Below the pieces are notes generated by a model that was given only the letters and a program-made list of their open reading frames with translations, had not been told where the DNA came from and ran no database searches. The position numbers and the translations under genes were made by a program. DNA of 55,946 nt from Christensenella sp964438705 (GTDB lineage Bacteria; Bacillota; Clostridia; Christensenellales; Christensenellaceae). The stretch spans positions 1 through 55,946 of the forward strand of contig CAYTKQ010000021.1 of assembly GCA_964438705.1 (NCBI GenBank), in the 5' to 3' direction. Shown here in pieces: positions 17,755 to 26,279 of the stretch. The stretch's first letter is position 1. The number at the start of each line of letters is the position of its first letter.

Positions 17755-18231
17755 ATGTATGATGACGTGCTGTTGGCTTTATTTGAAAAGAATTACAAAT
17801 TCTATTTTTCAATCGTTTTTCGTGTGGTCAAAAATATTGAAGACACGGAGGATATTTTGCATAATGCTTTTCTGAAGGCATATGAAGCCGATAAGTCTAA
17901 CATGCAGGATGATGAGCTAAAAAGATGGTTTGTTACAATTTGTAAAAATACTGCCTTAACGTTGATTCGCAAACGAAGAAATGACGCAAACAGAGAACTA
18001 CAATATGTGCATGAAGAAAATCAATATGATAATGCTGAAAATGATACCGTAATTAAAATGGCGGTGGAAGAGCAACTTAAGAGTATTCCAACGGAATTGT
18101 TACCATGTTTTCGGGAATATATTTTTGGCGACATTTCTATGCGGGAGGTGTGCAGGAAATATGGTATCCCCAGAGATAAAATGAGGTATTGGAAAAAGCA
18201 TCTGGAAAAAATCATAAAAAATATTTTATAA
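17755..18231 (+). CDS. ECF-like RNA polymerase sigma factor
   Basis: A 158-residue sigma-70 family protein. Region 2 occupies about residues 8-75: FYFSIVFRVVKNIEDTEDILHNAFLKAYE contains the core-binding helix, and DELKRWFVTICKNTALTLIRKRRND the -10 recognition helix. Region 4 is at about 100-150, with a helix-turn-helix in ISMREVCRKYGIPRDKMRYWKKHLEKI. The small size and lack of regions 1 and 3 fit the ECF type. ATG 17755 with GGGTGAT upstream is preferred to the TTG two codons earlier. It lies between two copies of the same promoter, pointing away from each other, and is followed by a likely anti-sigma gene. It probably drives the secreted-protein genes. Confidence 0.85.
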   Translation: MYDDVLLALFEKNYKFYFSIVFRVVKNIEDTEDILHNAFLKAYEADKSNMQDDELKRWFVTICKNTALTLIRKRRNDANRELQYVHEENQYDNAENDTVIKMAVEEQLKSIPTELLPCFREYIFGDISMREVCRKYGIPRDKMRYWKKHLEKIIKNIL

Positions 18232-18236
18232 ATAGG

Positions 18237-18267
18237 CCCCCATTTTGATGCTCTGTGTAGTTATATA
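18237..18267 (+). promoter_or_regulatory. Promoter of the plus-strand secreted-protein gene, sigma-specific motif
   Basis: CCCCCATTT, nine bases, GTGTAGTTATATA: the same blocks and spacing as at 17684-17654 on the other strand. The -35 block (18236-18246) is also the left half of an inverted repeat completed at 18292-18302 next to the ribosome site. Confidence 0.75.
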
Positions 18268-18308
18268 TGTAGGATGTAATATATCCAATAAAAAATGGGG
18301 GCAAAAAG

Positions 18309-18710
18309 ATGAAAAAGATAACAATGATGTTGATCGCGTTGGTATTCTGTATGTCTATACCGGTGGTTGGAATGGCGGCGCCAATGCTTGATGGTGGTGT
18401 ACCGATGACCATTGCTGATTCAGCAGCATCGCCGCGCGCGGCCGGAGGAACAAGCAAAATTTCTAAAGTGAGCGCCACATCGGTGCGCATCTCGGGTTCG
18501 ACAATCAGCACTGCCGATTCTAAAGTAAGCGTGCAGTTGCAAGTATTAAAGGGCGGTTCTTGGAAAAACTATGGAAGTGCAGTTAGTAGTTCTGGAAGAG
18601 GAACCGTTACGGCTTCCAAAGTGGTCACTGTTGATAGTGGATACCAATATAGGGCAAAATCCATCCACAATGGCAGCGCCACATCGTATAGCGGCGTGTT
18701 ATCAATGTAA
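18309..18710 (+). CDS. Secreted protein, DUF6147-like
   Basis: A 133-residue exported protein. Signal peptide MKKITMMLIALVFCMSIPVVGMAA, then a short Gly/Ser/Ala linker and one small beta-rich domain: SKISKVSATSVRISGSTIS, VSVQLQVLKGGSWKNYGS and SGYQYRAKSIHNGSA. The fibronectin-like strand pattern resembles the small secreted DUF6147 group of Firmicutes, from memory only. GGGGG seven bases upstream serves as ribosome site. It is the gene directly behind the second sigma-type promoter, so probably in the regulon of the adjacent sigma factor. No catalytic motif; a surface or matrix protein is possible. Confidence 0.72.
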   Translation: MKKITMMLIALVFCMSIPVVGMAAPMLDGGVPMTIADSAASPRAAGGTSKISKVSATSVRISGSTISTADSKVSVQLQVLKGGSWKNYGSAVSSSGRGTVTASKVVTVDSGYQYRAKSIHNGSATSYSGVLSM

Positions 18711-18746
18711 CTGCCCAAATGAAATTATTAAAGGAGGGATAGACGA

Positions 18747-19493
18747 ATGAAAAAGAAAGAGTTTTACAAGGAATTGAAAAAACATCCTGAATTATTTGAC
18801 GCCAACAAAAAAGACGACGCGGGGATAGACATGGAAGATATTCCGCCCATCCCTCAATGGTTCTATGATATTAAGGAAGAAGAGCGCCGCAAAAAAACAA
18901 GAAAATTCAACAAAAGGATGTTGGTTGCCGTTCCCGCCTGCGCAGTCGTTGCGTTGCTGTTGATCGTTACGCCCATCGGGAAAAGTCTGGCGGAAGGAAT
19001 TTACAGCCTTTTTGTCCACTGGTCTGAACGTTCTGTTTCTGTCTATTATGGTGAAAGTGACAATGCTTTCAATGCGGAAGCAGATGTTATCCAAGCAAAC
19101 AGCTTCAACAACGTGGACGATGTCAGGAAAAATTACCCGGACATTATTTTTGCGGAGAACAACCATTACGAATTAATAGATACGGTTAAGGTTGCGGAAC
19201 ATGAACTCGAATATAATGTGAAGATAAAATATGAAGCCGATGGAGGGTGGATTAAGCTTGAAAATACCTATCATAAGCAAATGGGCGAGAGAAACTTTGT
19301 CGCGTTTTCTGAAGAGGATGATGCCCGCCCGATTGATGTCGCAATGAGTGACGGAACACCGGTCGTCGGTTATTTTGACAGCGAAGGCGGAATAGCAACG
19401 GCCCATTATGATAAGCTGGATGTTGTTTTCATGACGAATGCGGTTGGCTATGATCAATTTTTGGAATTTATAAAAACAACGACGATTCAGTAA
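18747..19493 (+). CDS. Membrane protein, probable anti-sigma factor
   Basis: A 248-residue protein with a charged cytoplasmic segment of about 56 residues, one membrane span (about 57-79) and an external domain of about 170 residues. Its position 36 bases behind the sigma-controlled secreted-protein gene, near a sigma factor, and its cytoplasm-span-exterior layout fit a membrane anti-sigma factor that holds the sigma inactive until a signal arrives. No zinc-binding (ZAS) motif is visible; the N-terminus (KEFYKELKKHPELFDANKKD) is of a different type. The external part resembles DUF4367-like sensor domains in layout only. AGGAGG is nine bases before the ATG. Confidence 0.6.
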   Translation: MKKKEFYKELKKHPELFDANKKDDAGIDMEDIPPIPQWFYDIKEEERRKKTRKFNKRMLVAVPACAVVALLLIVTPIGKSLAEGIYSLFVHWSERSVSVYYGESDNAFNAEADVIQANSFNNVDDVRKNYPDIIFAENNHYELIDTVKVAEHELEYNVKIKYEADGGWIKLENTYHKQMGERNFVAFSEEDDARPIDVAMSDGTPVVGYFDSEGGIATAHYDKLDVVFMTNAVGYDQFLEFIKTTTIQ

Positions 19494-19602
19494 GAATATG
19501 GAGTTCAAACCAATCTGTGCAGCGTTAGTCCCAATCAAGCCAAACAATTTATGGATCACTGTTTCGCCTTGGGGAGAAAAATCGAGCATAGAGATTAGCC
19601 CA

Positions 19603-21039
19603 TTACGGGCGGTCTTTTGCCGCTTGCTTGTTTTCATACATGTTCTGATCCGCGCGCAAAAACACGTCGCCCAGCCCCTTGTCTGTTTGGGGGTCATAGA
19701 ACGCATAGCCGAAGGCCACGCCAATCTTGAGTTCCTGACGTTTGTTTTCCTCGGCAATATTTTTTTGCAGGGCTCCGGTCATCCGCGCAACGTCCTCCTC
19801 GCGCACATCGTTGAGGATCACAGAGAACTCGTCCCCGCCGATGCGGAACAGATCGCAGCCGGCAAAGGCCTTGCGCATGGCCTTACAGCAGGCCTTGATG
19901 TACGCGTCTCCCGCACGGTGTCCGTATGTGTCGTTGACATGCTTCAAATTGTTCAAATCAAAGATACCGATGCCAATACGCGAAGCGTCATTGAGCTCCG
20001 CCTTATGGCGCTCCATCGCTTCATCATAGGAGATACGGTTGAAAAGCCCGGTGAGCGCATCATGCGTCGCAAGCTCGAGGATTTGTTTGTGACAGCGATA
20101 GATCACCCGCGTGATGATGACCAGCACCAGCACGGTGATTGCCACAATGCCGATCATCTGCTGCAAAAACTGTATGCTGATCTGGCCGATCATTCCCGAC
20201 CGGTCCTTTTCCACAACAAGCGTCCATTTTAGGTTGGGCACATATTGCGTGACCATAAATCCGCCGCCCTGGCGCGAAGAATACCACAACGACTGTCCCG
20301 CGCCTTCGCCAAGTAAAATATCTGCGTTCTTGTAGTCCTTGTCGGCAAGATACACGCCCTGATCGCCGTTTTCACCGGAGGAAAGCTCGATCCTTCCATT
20401 TTCGTCCACAAGGAACGCGTGCACATCATATTTTTCATTGTAGCTTTGCAGGATACTCTGCAGGTCTTCAACAATCAGCCCGACGCCCACAACGCCAATA
20501 AAATTTCCAGCCTCGTCCCTTAGGTTGCAGTTGATGAAGGCGGTAACCACACCGCGGTTGTCCGTATCGCTGTCCACAAACAACGCGTAATCCGCGCTTT
20601 GGTCGATAAATTCAAAATACCACGCGTCCTCCGGAGATGTCTCGTCTAGAATGCGGTTCGTTCCGTCGTGATGATAATATGTGTTTGAATCGGCGACAGC
20701 GAGAAAAACGGAATCATAGCCGTATTTGTTGTGATAGGTCCCCAAATAATCGCGGATCAGCGCTTCGCTCGACGGGTCCGCCGGATTCTCACGCTGTTTT
20801 TTGATCAGGTCCTTTAAAAGTGCGTCGTTTGCCATGGCGTTGGAAACGTTGATAGGTGCTGTAAATACATGTTCGATATCCGAATAAATGCCTTCGGAGG
20901 CGAGGATTGTGACATGCTCGATGTCCTTTTCAAACAATTCGGCGTTGGATTCATAACCAACGCCGAATGTGATGATGAAGCCCATAATGATGATCACGCA
21001 GACGATAATATTTGTCCGTAGAAGAAGATTTCTTTGCAT
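19603..21039 (-). CDS. Diguanylate cyclase with extracellular dCache sensor
   Basis: A 478-residue enzyme making cyclic di-GMP. Span 1 is at about 10-30, an extracytoplasmic double-Cache sensor at about 35-295 (with AWYFEFIDQSADYALFVD and GNFIGVVGVGLIVEDL), span 2 at about 300-322, and the GGDEF domain follows. The active-site motif RIGGDEF is intact at 401-405. The inhibitory RxxD site normally found just before it reads AGCD, so product inhibition through this site is probably lost. It is a single gene; no EAL or HD-GYP phosphodiesterase lies in the window. The ligand of the sensor is unknown. Confidence 0.92.
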   Translation of the reverse strand: MQRNLLLRTNIIVCVIIIMGFIITFGVGYESNAELFEKDIEHVTILASEGIYSDIEHVFTAPINVSNAMANDALLKDLIKKQRENPADPSSEALIRDYLGTYHNKYGYDSVFLAVADSNTYYHHDGTNRILDETSPEDAWYFEFIDQSADYALFVDSDTDNRGVVTAFINCNLRDEAGNFIGVVGVGLIVEDLQSILQSYNEKYDVHAFLVDENGRIELSSGENGDQGVYLADKDYKNADILLGEGAGQSLWYSSRQGGGFMVTQYVPNLKWTLVVEKDRSGMIGQISIQFLQQMIGIVAITVLVLVIITRVIYRCHKQILELATHDALTGLFNRISYDEAMERHKAELNDASRIGIGIFDLNNLKHVNDTYGHRAGDAYIKACCKAMRKAFAGCDLFRIGGDEFSVILNDVREEDVARMTGALQKNIAEENKRQELKIGVAFGYAFYDPQTDKGLGDVFLRADQNMYENKQAAKDRP

Positions 21040-21179
21040 TGCTTTTCTTTGCCCCCAAAGTCTGTCTGCGAAAATAACCGTGCGACAAAACGCGCGGCTT
21101 TACGAACCATATCATGTCATAATCTCTATTGTATGCGCTTGCATACACCAAAAGGCCACCGAACATGACGGCATAAGAC

Positions 21180-21767
21180 TCAGCCGAGCGGACGTTCGGA
21201 AAACCGGACAGTCACAGCAAATATTTTTTCGCCATCCTTTGGCTGCGGCGGATTTTTGAAGCTGTCGATTCCATAGACGACGGCGTCGTTCCCCACCGGC
21301 GCATATAGGATCGCAAGGGGGATTTCCTGTTCATAGACGATGCCGGCATCTTCCTGCCAAGAAGAAGCAAGCGCGCCGTTTGTACCAAGCACGGACATCT
21401 GGTTCGAGCCGACGGCATAGTCCGACGTGCCATCGCCAACCTGAACAACGATGCAGTAGCCTTGTTCGCCCGACGGCAGGAACACCATGACGCGTCCTTC
21501 GGCAAATTGTGCCGCCGTTGCGGAGCTTCCGAGGCTTTTCCACGTTTTGTCAGCATCGAGCTGATAGAGCGCCGTATGTACGGATCGCAGTTTGTCGGAC
21601 GCCTGATAAGCGTATGCGCCGTCCGGCATCCTGCCGTTTTTGCTCAACAGAGGATTCTGCTGATCCTCCTGAGTGAACAACGCGGGCGCGATCCGCATGT
21701 CCGCCCCGCAGCCCGCACACGCAAGAACGGTCGAGAGGACCAATATCAATAGAACCATTTTTTTCAA
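21180..21767 (-). CDS. Lipoprotein of unknown function
   Basis: A 195-residue exported protein. The signal segment MKKMVLLILVLSTVLACAGC ends in the lipobox ACAGC. The mature domain contains a Gly-rich beta region (SDYAVGSNQMSVLG) and a C-terminal AVTVRFSERPLG. The family is not recognised. The start is TTG 21767, seven bases behind GGTGG, because it begins the signal peptide with two basic residues; a second TTG lies two codons upstream and an ATG three codons downstream. It precedes the diguanylate cyclase on the same strand with a 140-base gap; whether they form an operon is unclear. Confidence 0.65.
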   Translation of the reverse strand: MKKMVLLILVLSTVLACAGCGADMRIAPALFTQEDQQNPLLSKNGRMPDGAYAYQASDKLRSVHTALYQLDADKTWKSLGSSATAAQFAEGRVMVFLPSGEQGYCIVVQVGDGTSDYAVGSNQMSVLGTNGALASSWQEDAGIVYEQEIPLAILYAPVGNDAVVYGIDSFKNPPQPKDGEKIFAVTVRFSERPLG

Positions 21768-21872
21768 CGTCAATCCACCTCCCTTTTGCGTTCAGTGTAT
21801 CACGGAAGGAAGGGACAGGTCAAATGATGCGTCGCAGGGAAAGCGAAAGCGTTTTCGATCATACGAAAGAAA

Positions 21873-22379
21873 TTATTCGAAACGGTCAACGCGTACGCCG
21901 TTTTTGGCAAGCCGCGAAAGAAATTCCTCTCGGTATACGATGTTGGCGGCGAAACGAAAAACCTTGAGCGTCGTCTCCATCAGCAGCGCGCTTTTGGTGA
22001 CGACGACATGCTTGATGTCCTTATAATAAATCTGTTTTTTCGCGCCAAACATGCCGTACACGATGATGTATTCGTCAAACACCTTGATGCGGCACACAAG
22101 CGCCAACAGCAGAATGGGCAGCAAGCACACGGATATCACGCAAAGCATGATGATTTTTCCAACGTCCAAAACTTGCCACACGACAAACATCAGCAATAGG
22201 CAGCCTACGATGGAAAAACACACAATAGCAAGCCACAAAAAAACGCGCGGATAGCGCACGGTGAAATCCTTGTGCGGGTCAATGACCCGCACAAGAGGAT
22301 GCTTGCTGGCATAAATTGTGAAATGAACGCCGAGCGCGACAAGCACAAGTAAGAGCGCGCCCTGCCAAAGATAGCTCAT
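21873..22379 (-). CDS. Small membrane protein with PH-like cytoplasmic domain
   Basis: A 168-residue protein. Residues about 5-25, 48-70 and 76-98 form three membrane segments; the C-terminal 70 residues (IKVFDEYIIVYGMFGAKKQIYYKDIKHVVVTK...) read as a PH-like barrel as found in bacterial PH and DUF6560-type proteins. Its ATG overlaps the stop codon of the NSS transporter gene by four bases, so both are made from one message and coupled. It may modify or stabilise the transporter, which is inference. Confidence 0.65.
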   Translation of the reverse strand: MSYLWQGALLLVLVALGVHFTIYASKHPLVRVIDPHKDFTVRYPRVFLWLAIVCFSIVGCLLLMFVVWQVLDVGKIIMLCVISVCLLPILLLALVCRIKVFDEYIIVYGMFGAKKQIYYKDIKHVVVTKSALLMETTLKVFRFAANIVYREEFLSRLAKNGVRVDRFE

Positions 22380-23872
22380 GAAGCAGCTTCACCCGATTCC
22401 TTCTTTTTGCGCGTGAGGCGCGGGATGATGAGTGCGAGTACGAAGGTCACGATAATAAGCCCCCATCCGCCAGCCATCAGGTATTGCTGTTCATACCCGC
22501 CATACGGCGAGACGATGTTGGAGTAGAGGAAGCTGCCCGCAAGGAAGAAAAATACGATGGGGCAGATGTACTTGATGATCACATTCCACCATCTTCCGAT
22601 CTTGACCGTAGTCGTGGAGTTGATAAACTCCCGCAACGGCTCCGCGCCCACAAGCCAGCCGATGGCAATGGCCTCGAAGATACCCATGAAGAGGAGATTT
22701 CCTTCGTTCACAAAGTGATCGACGATATCCAGCCAATATAGTCCGGCTTTTGTGGCAAACAGCAGCGCGAGGATGAAGCAAGCGATGCACGTTCCATAGA
22801 GCGTTTTGCGCGGGTTGATGGTGAATTTGTCGGAAACCGCCGTAGAAACCGCCTGTACAATGGAAAACAAAGAGTCTATGGCGAGCGCGAACAGCATGAA
22901 GAAGAACATCAGCGAGAAGATGACGCCTACGATCTGTCCGCCCGGGAACACAGACAGCGCCTGTGGATAGGTGACAAACGCGAGCATCACACCCTGATAG
23001 TTCATTTCGCCGATGGGCGTGCCGCTCTGGAGGGAAAGGTATCCGAGCGTGGAAAACACCACAAAACCGGCGAGCAGGCTGATACCCATATCGGAAAGCC
23101 CGATCACGATGCTGTCCTTTGGGATATCGCTCTTTTTATCGAGGAAGCTGCCATAGGTGATCATCAGGGCAAACAGGATGCTCATGCTGTAAGCGACCTG
23201 CCCGAAGGCGGCGCGCCACACATCTGGATTACCGAGGGCCGACCAGTCCGGCGTGATGTAGTAACGGATGCCATCCGCTGCGCCGGGCATGCTGACCGCC
23301 TGTATGCACATCACCACAAGCAGGGCGACGGGGATGATGACGATCCACTTGACAAGCTTCGCCATTTTTTCCACGCCCCTGCGCATGCTCAAAAATACCA
23401 CGACCCACGTGATCACGAGGCCGATCAAAACGGGGATGGAAAACCCACCAAATTCGCCCGGGCTTCCCGAGACGTTGAGGACCGTGTTGTTGAAAAATCC
23501 TGCGGGATCGCTGCCCCACGCCATCGTAAAGGACGCAAAGATGTAATTTACCACCCACGCGACCAGCACGGAATAATAGGCCGCGACAACAAACGCGATG
23601 ATCACGCCCGCCCAGCCGATCCATTCCAGCTTCTTGTTCATTGCGCCAAAGGCCGACGGCGCACCCAGACGGAATTTCTTGCCGATGGCAAGCTCCATCA
23701 TCAGTACGGGAATGCCGATGGCAAAAATGGCGATGATGTACGGCAGCAAAAACGCGCCGCCGCCGTTCTGATATACCTGTCCCGCAAACCGCCATGCGTT
23801 ACCAAGCCCCACCGCGCTGCCGATGGCAGCAAAAATAAAGTTGGAGCGTGAGCCCCATGTTTCACGTTTCAT
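22376..23872 (-). CDS. Sodium-dependent transporter, NSS family
   Basis: A 498-residue LeuT-fold transporter for an amino acid or other small amine, driven by Na+. The first span with its unwound sodium site (RSNFIFAAIGSAVGLGNAWRFA) is canonical, followed by the GGGAFLLPYIIAIFAIGIP segment. About twelve spans are predicted. ATG 23872 is chosen, with GGAGAGAGAAG upstream; nine further in-frame codons precede it. It forms an operon with the small PH-like membrane protein. An extended -10 (TGGTATAAT) lies about 48 bases upstream, back-to-back with the pflX promoter. The substrate cannot be told. Confidence 0.9.
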   Translation of the reverse strand: MKRETWGSRSNFIFAAIGSAVGLGNAWRFAGQVYQNGGGAFLLPYIIAIFAIGIPVLMMELAIGKKFRLGAPSAFGAMNKKLEWIGWAGVIIAFVVAAYYSVLVAWVVNYIFASFTMAWGSDPAGFFNNTVLNVSGSPGEFGGFSIPVLIGLVITWVVVFLSMRRGVEKMAKLVKWIVIIPVALLVVMCIQAVSMPGAADGIRYYITPDWSALGNPDVWRAAFGQVAYSMSILFALMITYGSFLDKKSDIPKDSIVIGLSDMGISLLAGFVVFSTLGYLSLQSGTPIGEMNYQGVMLAFVTYPQALSVFPGGQIVGVIFSLMFFFMLFALAIDSLFSIVQAVSTAVSDKFTINPRKTLYGTCIACFILALLFATKAGLYWLDIVDHFVNEGNLLFMGIFEAIAIGWLVGAEPLREFINSTTTVKIGRWWNVIIKYICPIVFFFLAGSFLYSNIVSPYGGYEQQYLMAGGWGLIIVTFVLALIIPRLTRKKKESGEAAS

Positions 23873-23919
23873 AAATCTTCTCTCTCCCGATAAGTTCAAA
23901 ATAAACGGATAATAATGGT

Positions 23920-23928
23920 ATTATACCA
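23920..23928 (-). promoter_or_regulatory. Extended -10 promoter of the NSS transporter operon
   Basis: TGGTATAAT on the minus strand, within the near-palindrome ATGGTATTATACCAT (23914-23928). The divergent promoter of the radical SAM gene is 32 bases away. Confidence 0.6.
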
Positions 23929-23959
23929 TAAATCATGCGAACGAAAACATATAATTGTT

Positions 23960-23988
23960 TTGAGTTTGTGGCAAATTGAGCGTATAGT
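23960..23988 (+). promoter_or_regulatory. Promoter of the PflX-like gene
   Basis: TTGAGT (23960-23965), 17 bases, TATAGT (23983-23988). The start codon begins seven bases after the -10 box, so transcription should start at the ATG. Confidence 0.55.
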
Positions 23989-23995
23989 TTATGAT

Positions 23996-24907
23996 ATGAA
24001 AGAGTATGAGAGCTGCCGTCTGTGCCCGCGTTTGTGCGGGGTAAACAGAGCGGCGGGACAAAAAGGCGTGTGCGGGGCGGATGCGCGGCTTATGGTGGCG
24101 CGCGTGGCGCTGCATTTTTGGGAGGAACCGTGCATCTCGGGCGAAAACGGCTCGGGTACGGTGTTCTTTTCCCATTGCCCGCTGCATTGCGTCTATTGCC
24201 AGAATGCGGAGATCAGTGAGGGACGCGCGGGCGTCGAAATCCAAGCGGAGCGCCTAAGCCGGATTTTTATGGAACTGCGGGAGCAGGGCGCGGCAAACAT
24301 CAACCTCGTCACGCCTACGCACTACGTCCCGCACATCGCGTACGCCGTGCACGCGGCCAAAAAACAAGGGCTTGATATTCCGGTGGTGTATAATTGCGGC
24401 GGCTATGAAAGCGTACAGGCGCTCAAGCTGCTGGAAGGCTGTGTGGACGTGTGGCTCACGGATTTTAAATATATGGATGGCGTTCTGGCAAAGCGGTATT
24501 CCCGTGCGCAAGACTATCCGCACACCGCGCAGGCCGCGCTTGCGGAAATGGTGCGGCAGACGGGGCATCCGGATTTTGACGGAGCGGGCATGATGCGACG
24601 GGGTGTGATCGTGCGGCATCTTCTTCTGCCGGGCTGCCTTGCAGACGCAAAAGAGGTCGTGCGATACCTTTATCAGACGTATAGAGATGATATTTTTATC
24701 AGCTTGATGAACCAGTACACCCCCGTGCATAAGGAACGTTTGCCTACCGCGCTTCGCCGTGGGGTGACGGATGCGGAATATGAAGAGCTGGTCGATTTTG
24801 CGCTTGCGCTCGGCGTGGAAAACGGCTTTGTACAGGAGGGCGTTACCGCGGAAGAGAGTTTTATCCCACCGTTTGACCTCACGGGGGTCCAATCCAAGCA
24901 AAAATAG
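23996..24907 (+). CDS. Radical SAM protein, PflX-like
   Basis: A 303-residue radical SAM enzyme of the PflX/COG1313 group, related to pyruvate formate-lyase activating enzymes. The cluster-binding motif Cys61-x3-Cys65-x2-Cys68 in HCPLHCVYCQN holds the [4Fe-4S] cluster that cleaves S-adenosylmethionine. Four more cysteines at the N-terminus (Cys7, 10, 14, 26: CRLCPRLCGVN...GVCG) probably bind another cluster. The substrate is not known for this group. No glycyl radical enzyme is adjacent. ATG 23996 has no Shine-Dalgarno site; a promoter ends seven bases upstream, so the mRNA is probably leaderless. The frame stays open to 23915 without support. Confidence 0.85.
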   Translation: MKEYESCRLCPRLCGVNRAAGQKGVCGADARLMVARVALHFWEEPCISGENGSGTVFFSHCPLHCVYCQNAEISEGRAGVEIQAERLSRIFMELREQGAANINLVTPTHYVPHIAYAVHAAKKQGLDIPVVYNCGGYESVQALKLLEGCVDVWLTDFKYMDGVLAKRYSRAQDYPHTAQAALAEMVRQTGHPDFDGAGMMRRGVIVRHLLLPGCLADAKEVVRYLYQTYRDDIFISLMNQYTPVHKERLPTALRRGVTDAEYEELVDFALALGVENGFVQEGVTAEESFIPPFDLTGVQSKQK

Positions 24908-24934
24908 AAAAACCGCTCAGTAGAGCGGTTTTTA
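24908..24934 (+). terminator. Terminator of the PflX-like gene
   Basis: AACCGCTC-AGTA-GAGCGGTT is followed by a T-run immediately after the stop codon. Confidence 0.9.
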
Positions 24935-24975
24935 AAACCGTACTATTCGATATAACACGGACATTCTGAGCGGTT

Positions 24976-26157
24976 TTACAGCCCAATGGACCGCACCTGA
25001 TCCAAGAATTGACGTGCCGCGCGCGGGGAGCGACCGCCGCGTTCGAGCGCGTAGATTTCCGCACCCCGGAATAGCTCGTCCATTGGGAAATCGACCTCAT
25101 AAAACGCCGCGAGGTGCGAAATGATCGATAGGTATTGATCGCGGTTGGGACGTGAAAAGGTGATCGTCATACCAAAGCGGTCGGAAAGCGAGGTCAGCTG
25201 CTGCACCGTATCGTTTGCGTGTACCTCGTCGCCCTCGCGGTCGGAAAAGGTTTCCCGTACGAGGTGGCGGCGGTTGCTCGTCGCGTACACTGCAAGGTTG
25301 TCGGTGCGCGCGGAAACGGAGCCCTCTAAAATTGCTTTTAAGGCGGAAAAATCGTCGTCATCCTTTGTGAACGAAAGATCGTCGATGAACAAAATAAACT
25401 TCAGGGGATTTTTGCCCAGCGTATCAATCAACTGCGGGATTTGGCGCAGCTGATTTTTTCTGAGCTCAATGAGCCGCAGGCCCAACGACGCAAACTCGTT
25501 TGCCACAGCCTTTACGGTGGAGGATTTTCCCGTGCCGCTGTCCCCATACAGCAGGACGTTTGCCGCGGGCCTTCCTTCGAGCAGCGCGCGTGTATTTTTC
25601 ACGACGCAGCCGCGTTCGTATTCATAGCCTGAAAGCTGCTCTATGCGCGTTTCGTCGGGATAGCGCACAGGTACAAACACGCCGTCGTTCAATGTGAAAA
25701 CAGGATATCGGGCAAAAATGCCGTAACCGCGCGTATCGATCTGCGCCATGCGTGCCCTGTAGCTTTGATGGAAGTTTATCATGGTGTTGCCCCAGTCGGG
25801 AAGGAAGCCCTCATAGGGGATCAATGCCTTGATTTCCGCGCTCGTCACTTCGCCAAGCTCCTGCAAAACAGAAAGCTCGTGTGCAAGCATTTCCTCCAGC
25901 ATGGGGTCGGGCGCGTCCTTGCGCACCATCTTCGTCAGGTAAAGATTCTCGTCCTCGAGCACGGCATTCATCACATAGGAAGAAAAATCGCTGCTGTGTG
26001 CGAAGAGCTCCGCGCAGAACGCAGCGTATGCATTCACGCAGGCCTCCGTTTCCTCGCGGGAGACCGCATCCAAAAGCACGCAAAACGCGCGAATCACAGG
26101 GTCGTCATGCAGTGCGCGAAAAATCACGAGGGAATGTAATTTGAGTGGTTCAGTCAT
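24976..26157 (-). CDS. AAA-type ATPase, DUF815 family
   Basis: A 393-residue ATP-binding protein. The N-terminal half (about 1-200) has no recognised motif. The ATPase domain starts at about residue 205 with Walker A GDSGTGKSS and Walker B FILFIDDLSF, followed by the sensor region YATSNRRHL and an arginine-bearing segment GGRSPRAARQFLDQV. This is the DUF815 type, common and uncharacterised in Firmicutes. The start has AAAGGA about nine bases upstream. It is transcribed alone and converges on the PflX-like gene. Confidence 0.85.
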   Translation of the reverse strand: MTEPLKLHSLVIFRALHDDPVIRAFCVLLDAVSREETEACVNAYAAFCAELFAHSSDFSSYVMNAVLEDENLYLTKMVRKDAPDPMLEEMLAHELSVLQELGEVTSAEIKALIPYEGFLPDWGNTMINFHQSYRARMAQIDTRGYGIFARYPVFTLNDGVFVPVRYPDETRIEQLSGYEYERGCVVKNTRALLEGRPAANVLLYGDSGTGKSSTVKAVANEFASLGLRLIELRKNQLRQIPQLIDTLGKNPLKFILFIDDLSFTKDDDDFSALKAILEGSVSARTDNLAVYATSNRRHLVRETFSDREGDEVHANDTVQQLTSLSDRFGMTITFSRPNRDQYLSIISHLAAFYEVDFPMDELFRGAEIYALERGGRSPRAARQFLDQVRSIGL

Positions 26158-26220
26158 TTCGGTGTCCTTTTCTTTTTTGATTTATTATACCCCTCAAAAG
26201 CAATAAAATCAAAAAAATGC

Positions 26221-26251
26221 TTGACTTGGAGCTAACTCCAGGTGTTAGACT
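26221..26251 (+). promoter_or_regulatory. MerR-type promoter/operator of the adh operon
   Basis: TTGACT (-35) and TAGACT (-10) are separated by a 19-base spacer, the long spacing used by MerR activators. The spacer contains the dyad TGGAG-CTAA-CTCCA (26227-26240), similar to operators of AdhR/NmlR-type regulators. Confidence 0.8.
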
Positions 26252-26279
26252 GAGGTAGAATCAAAAGGAGGTGGCAACA

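Noticed and set aside
21848..21863. CGAAAGCGTTTTCG considered as a cre (CcpA) site before the lipoprotein gene
   Set aside because: Both outer conserved positions of the cre consensus are wrong and the gene has no link to carbon use.
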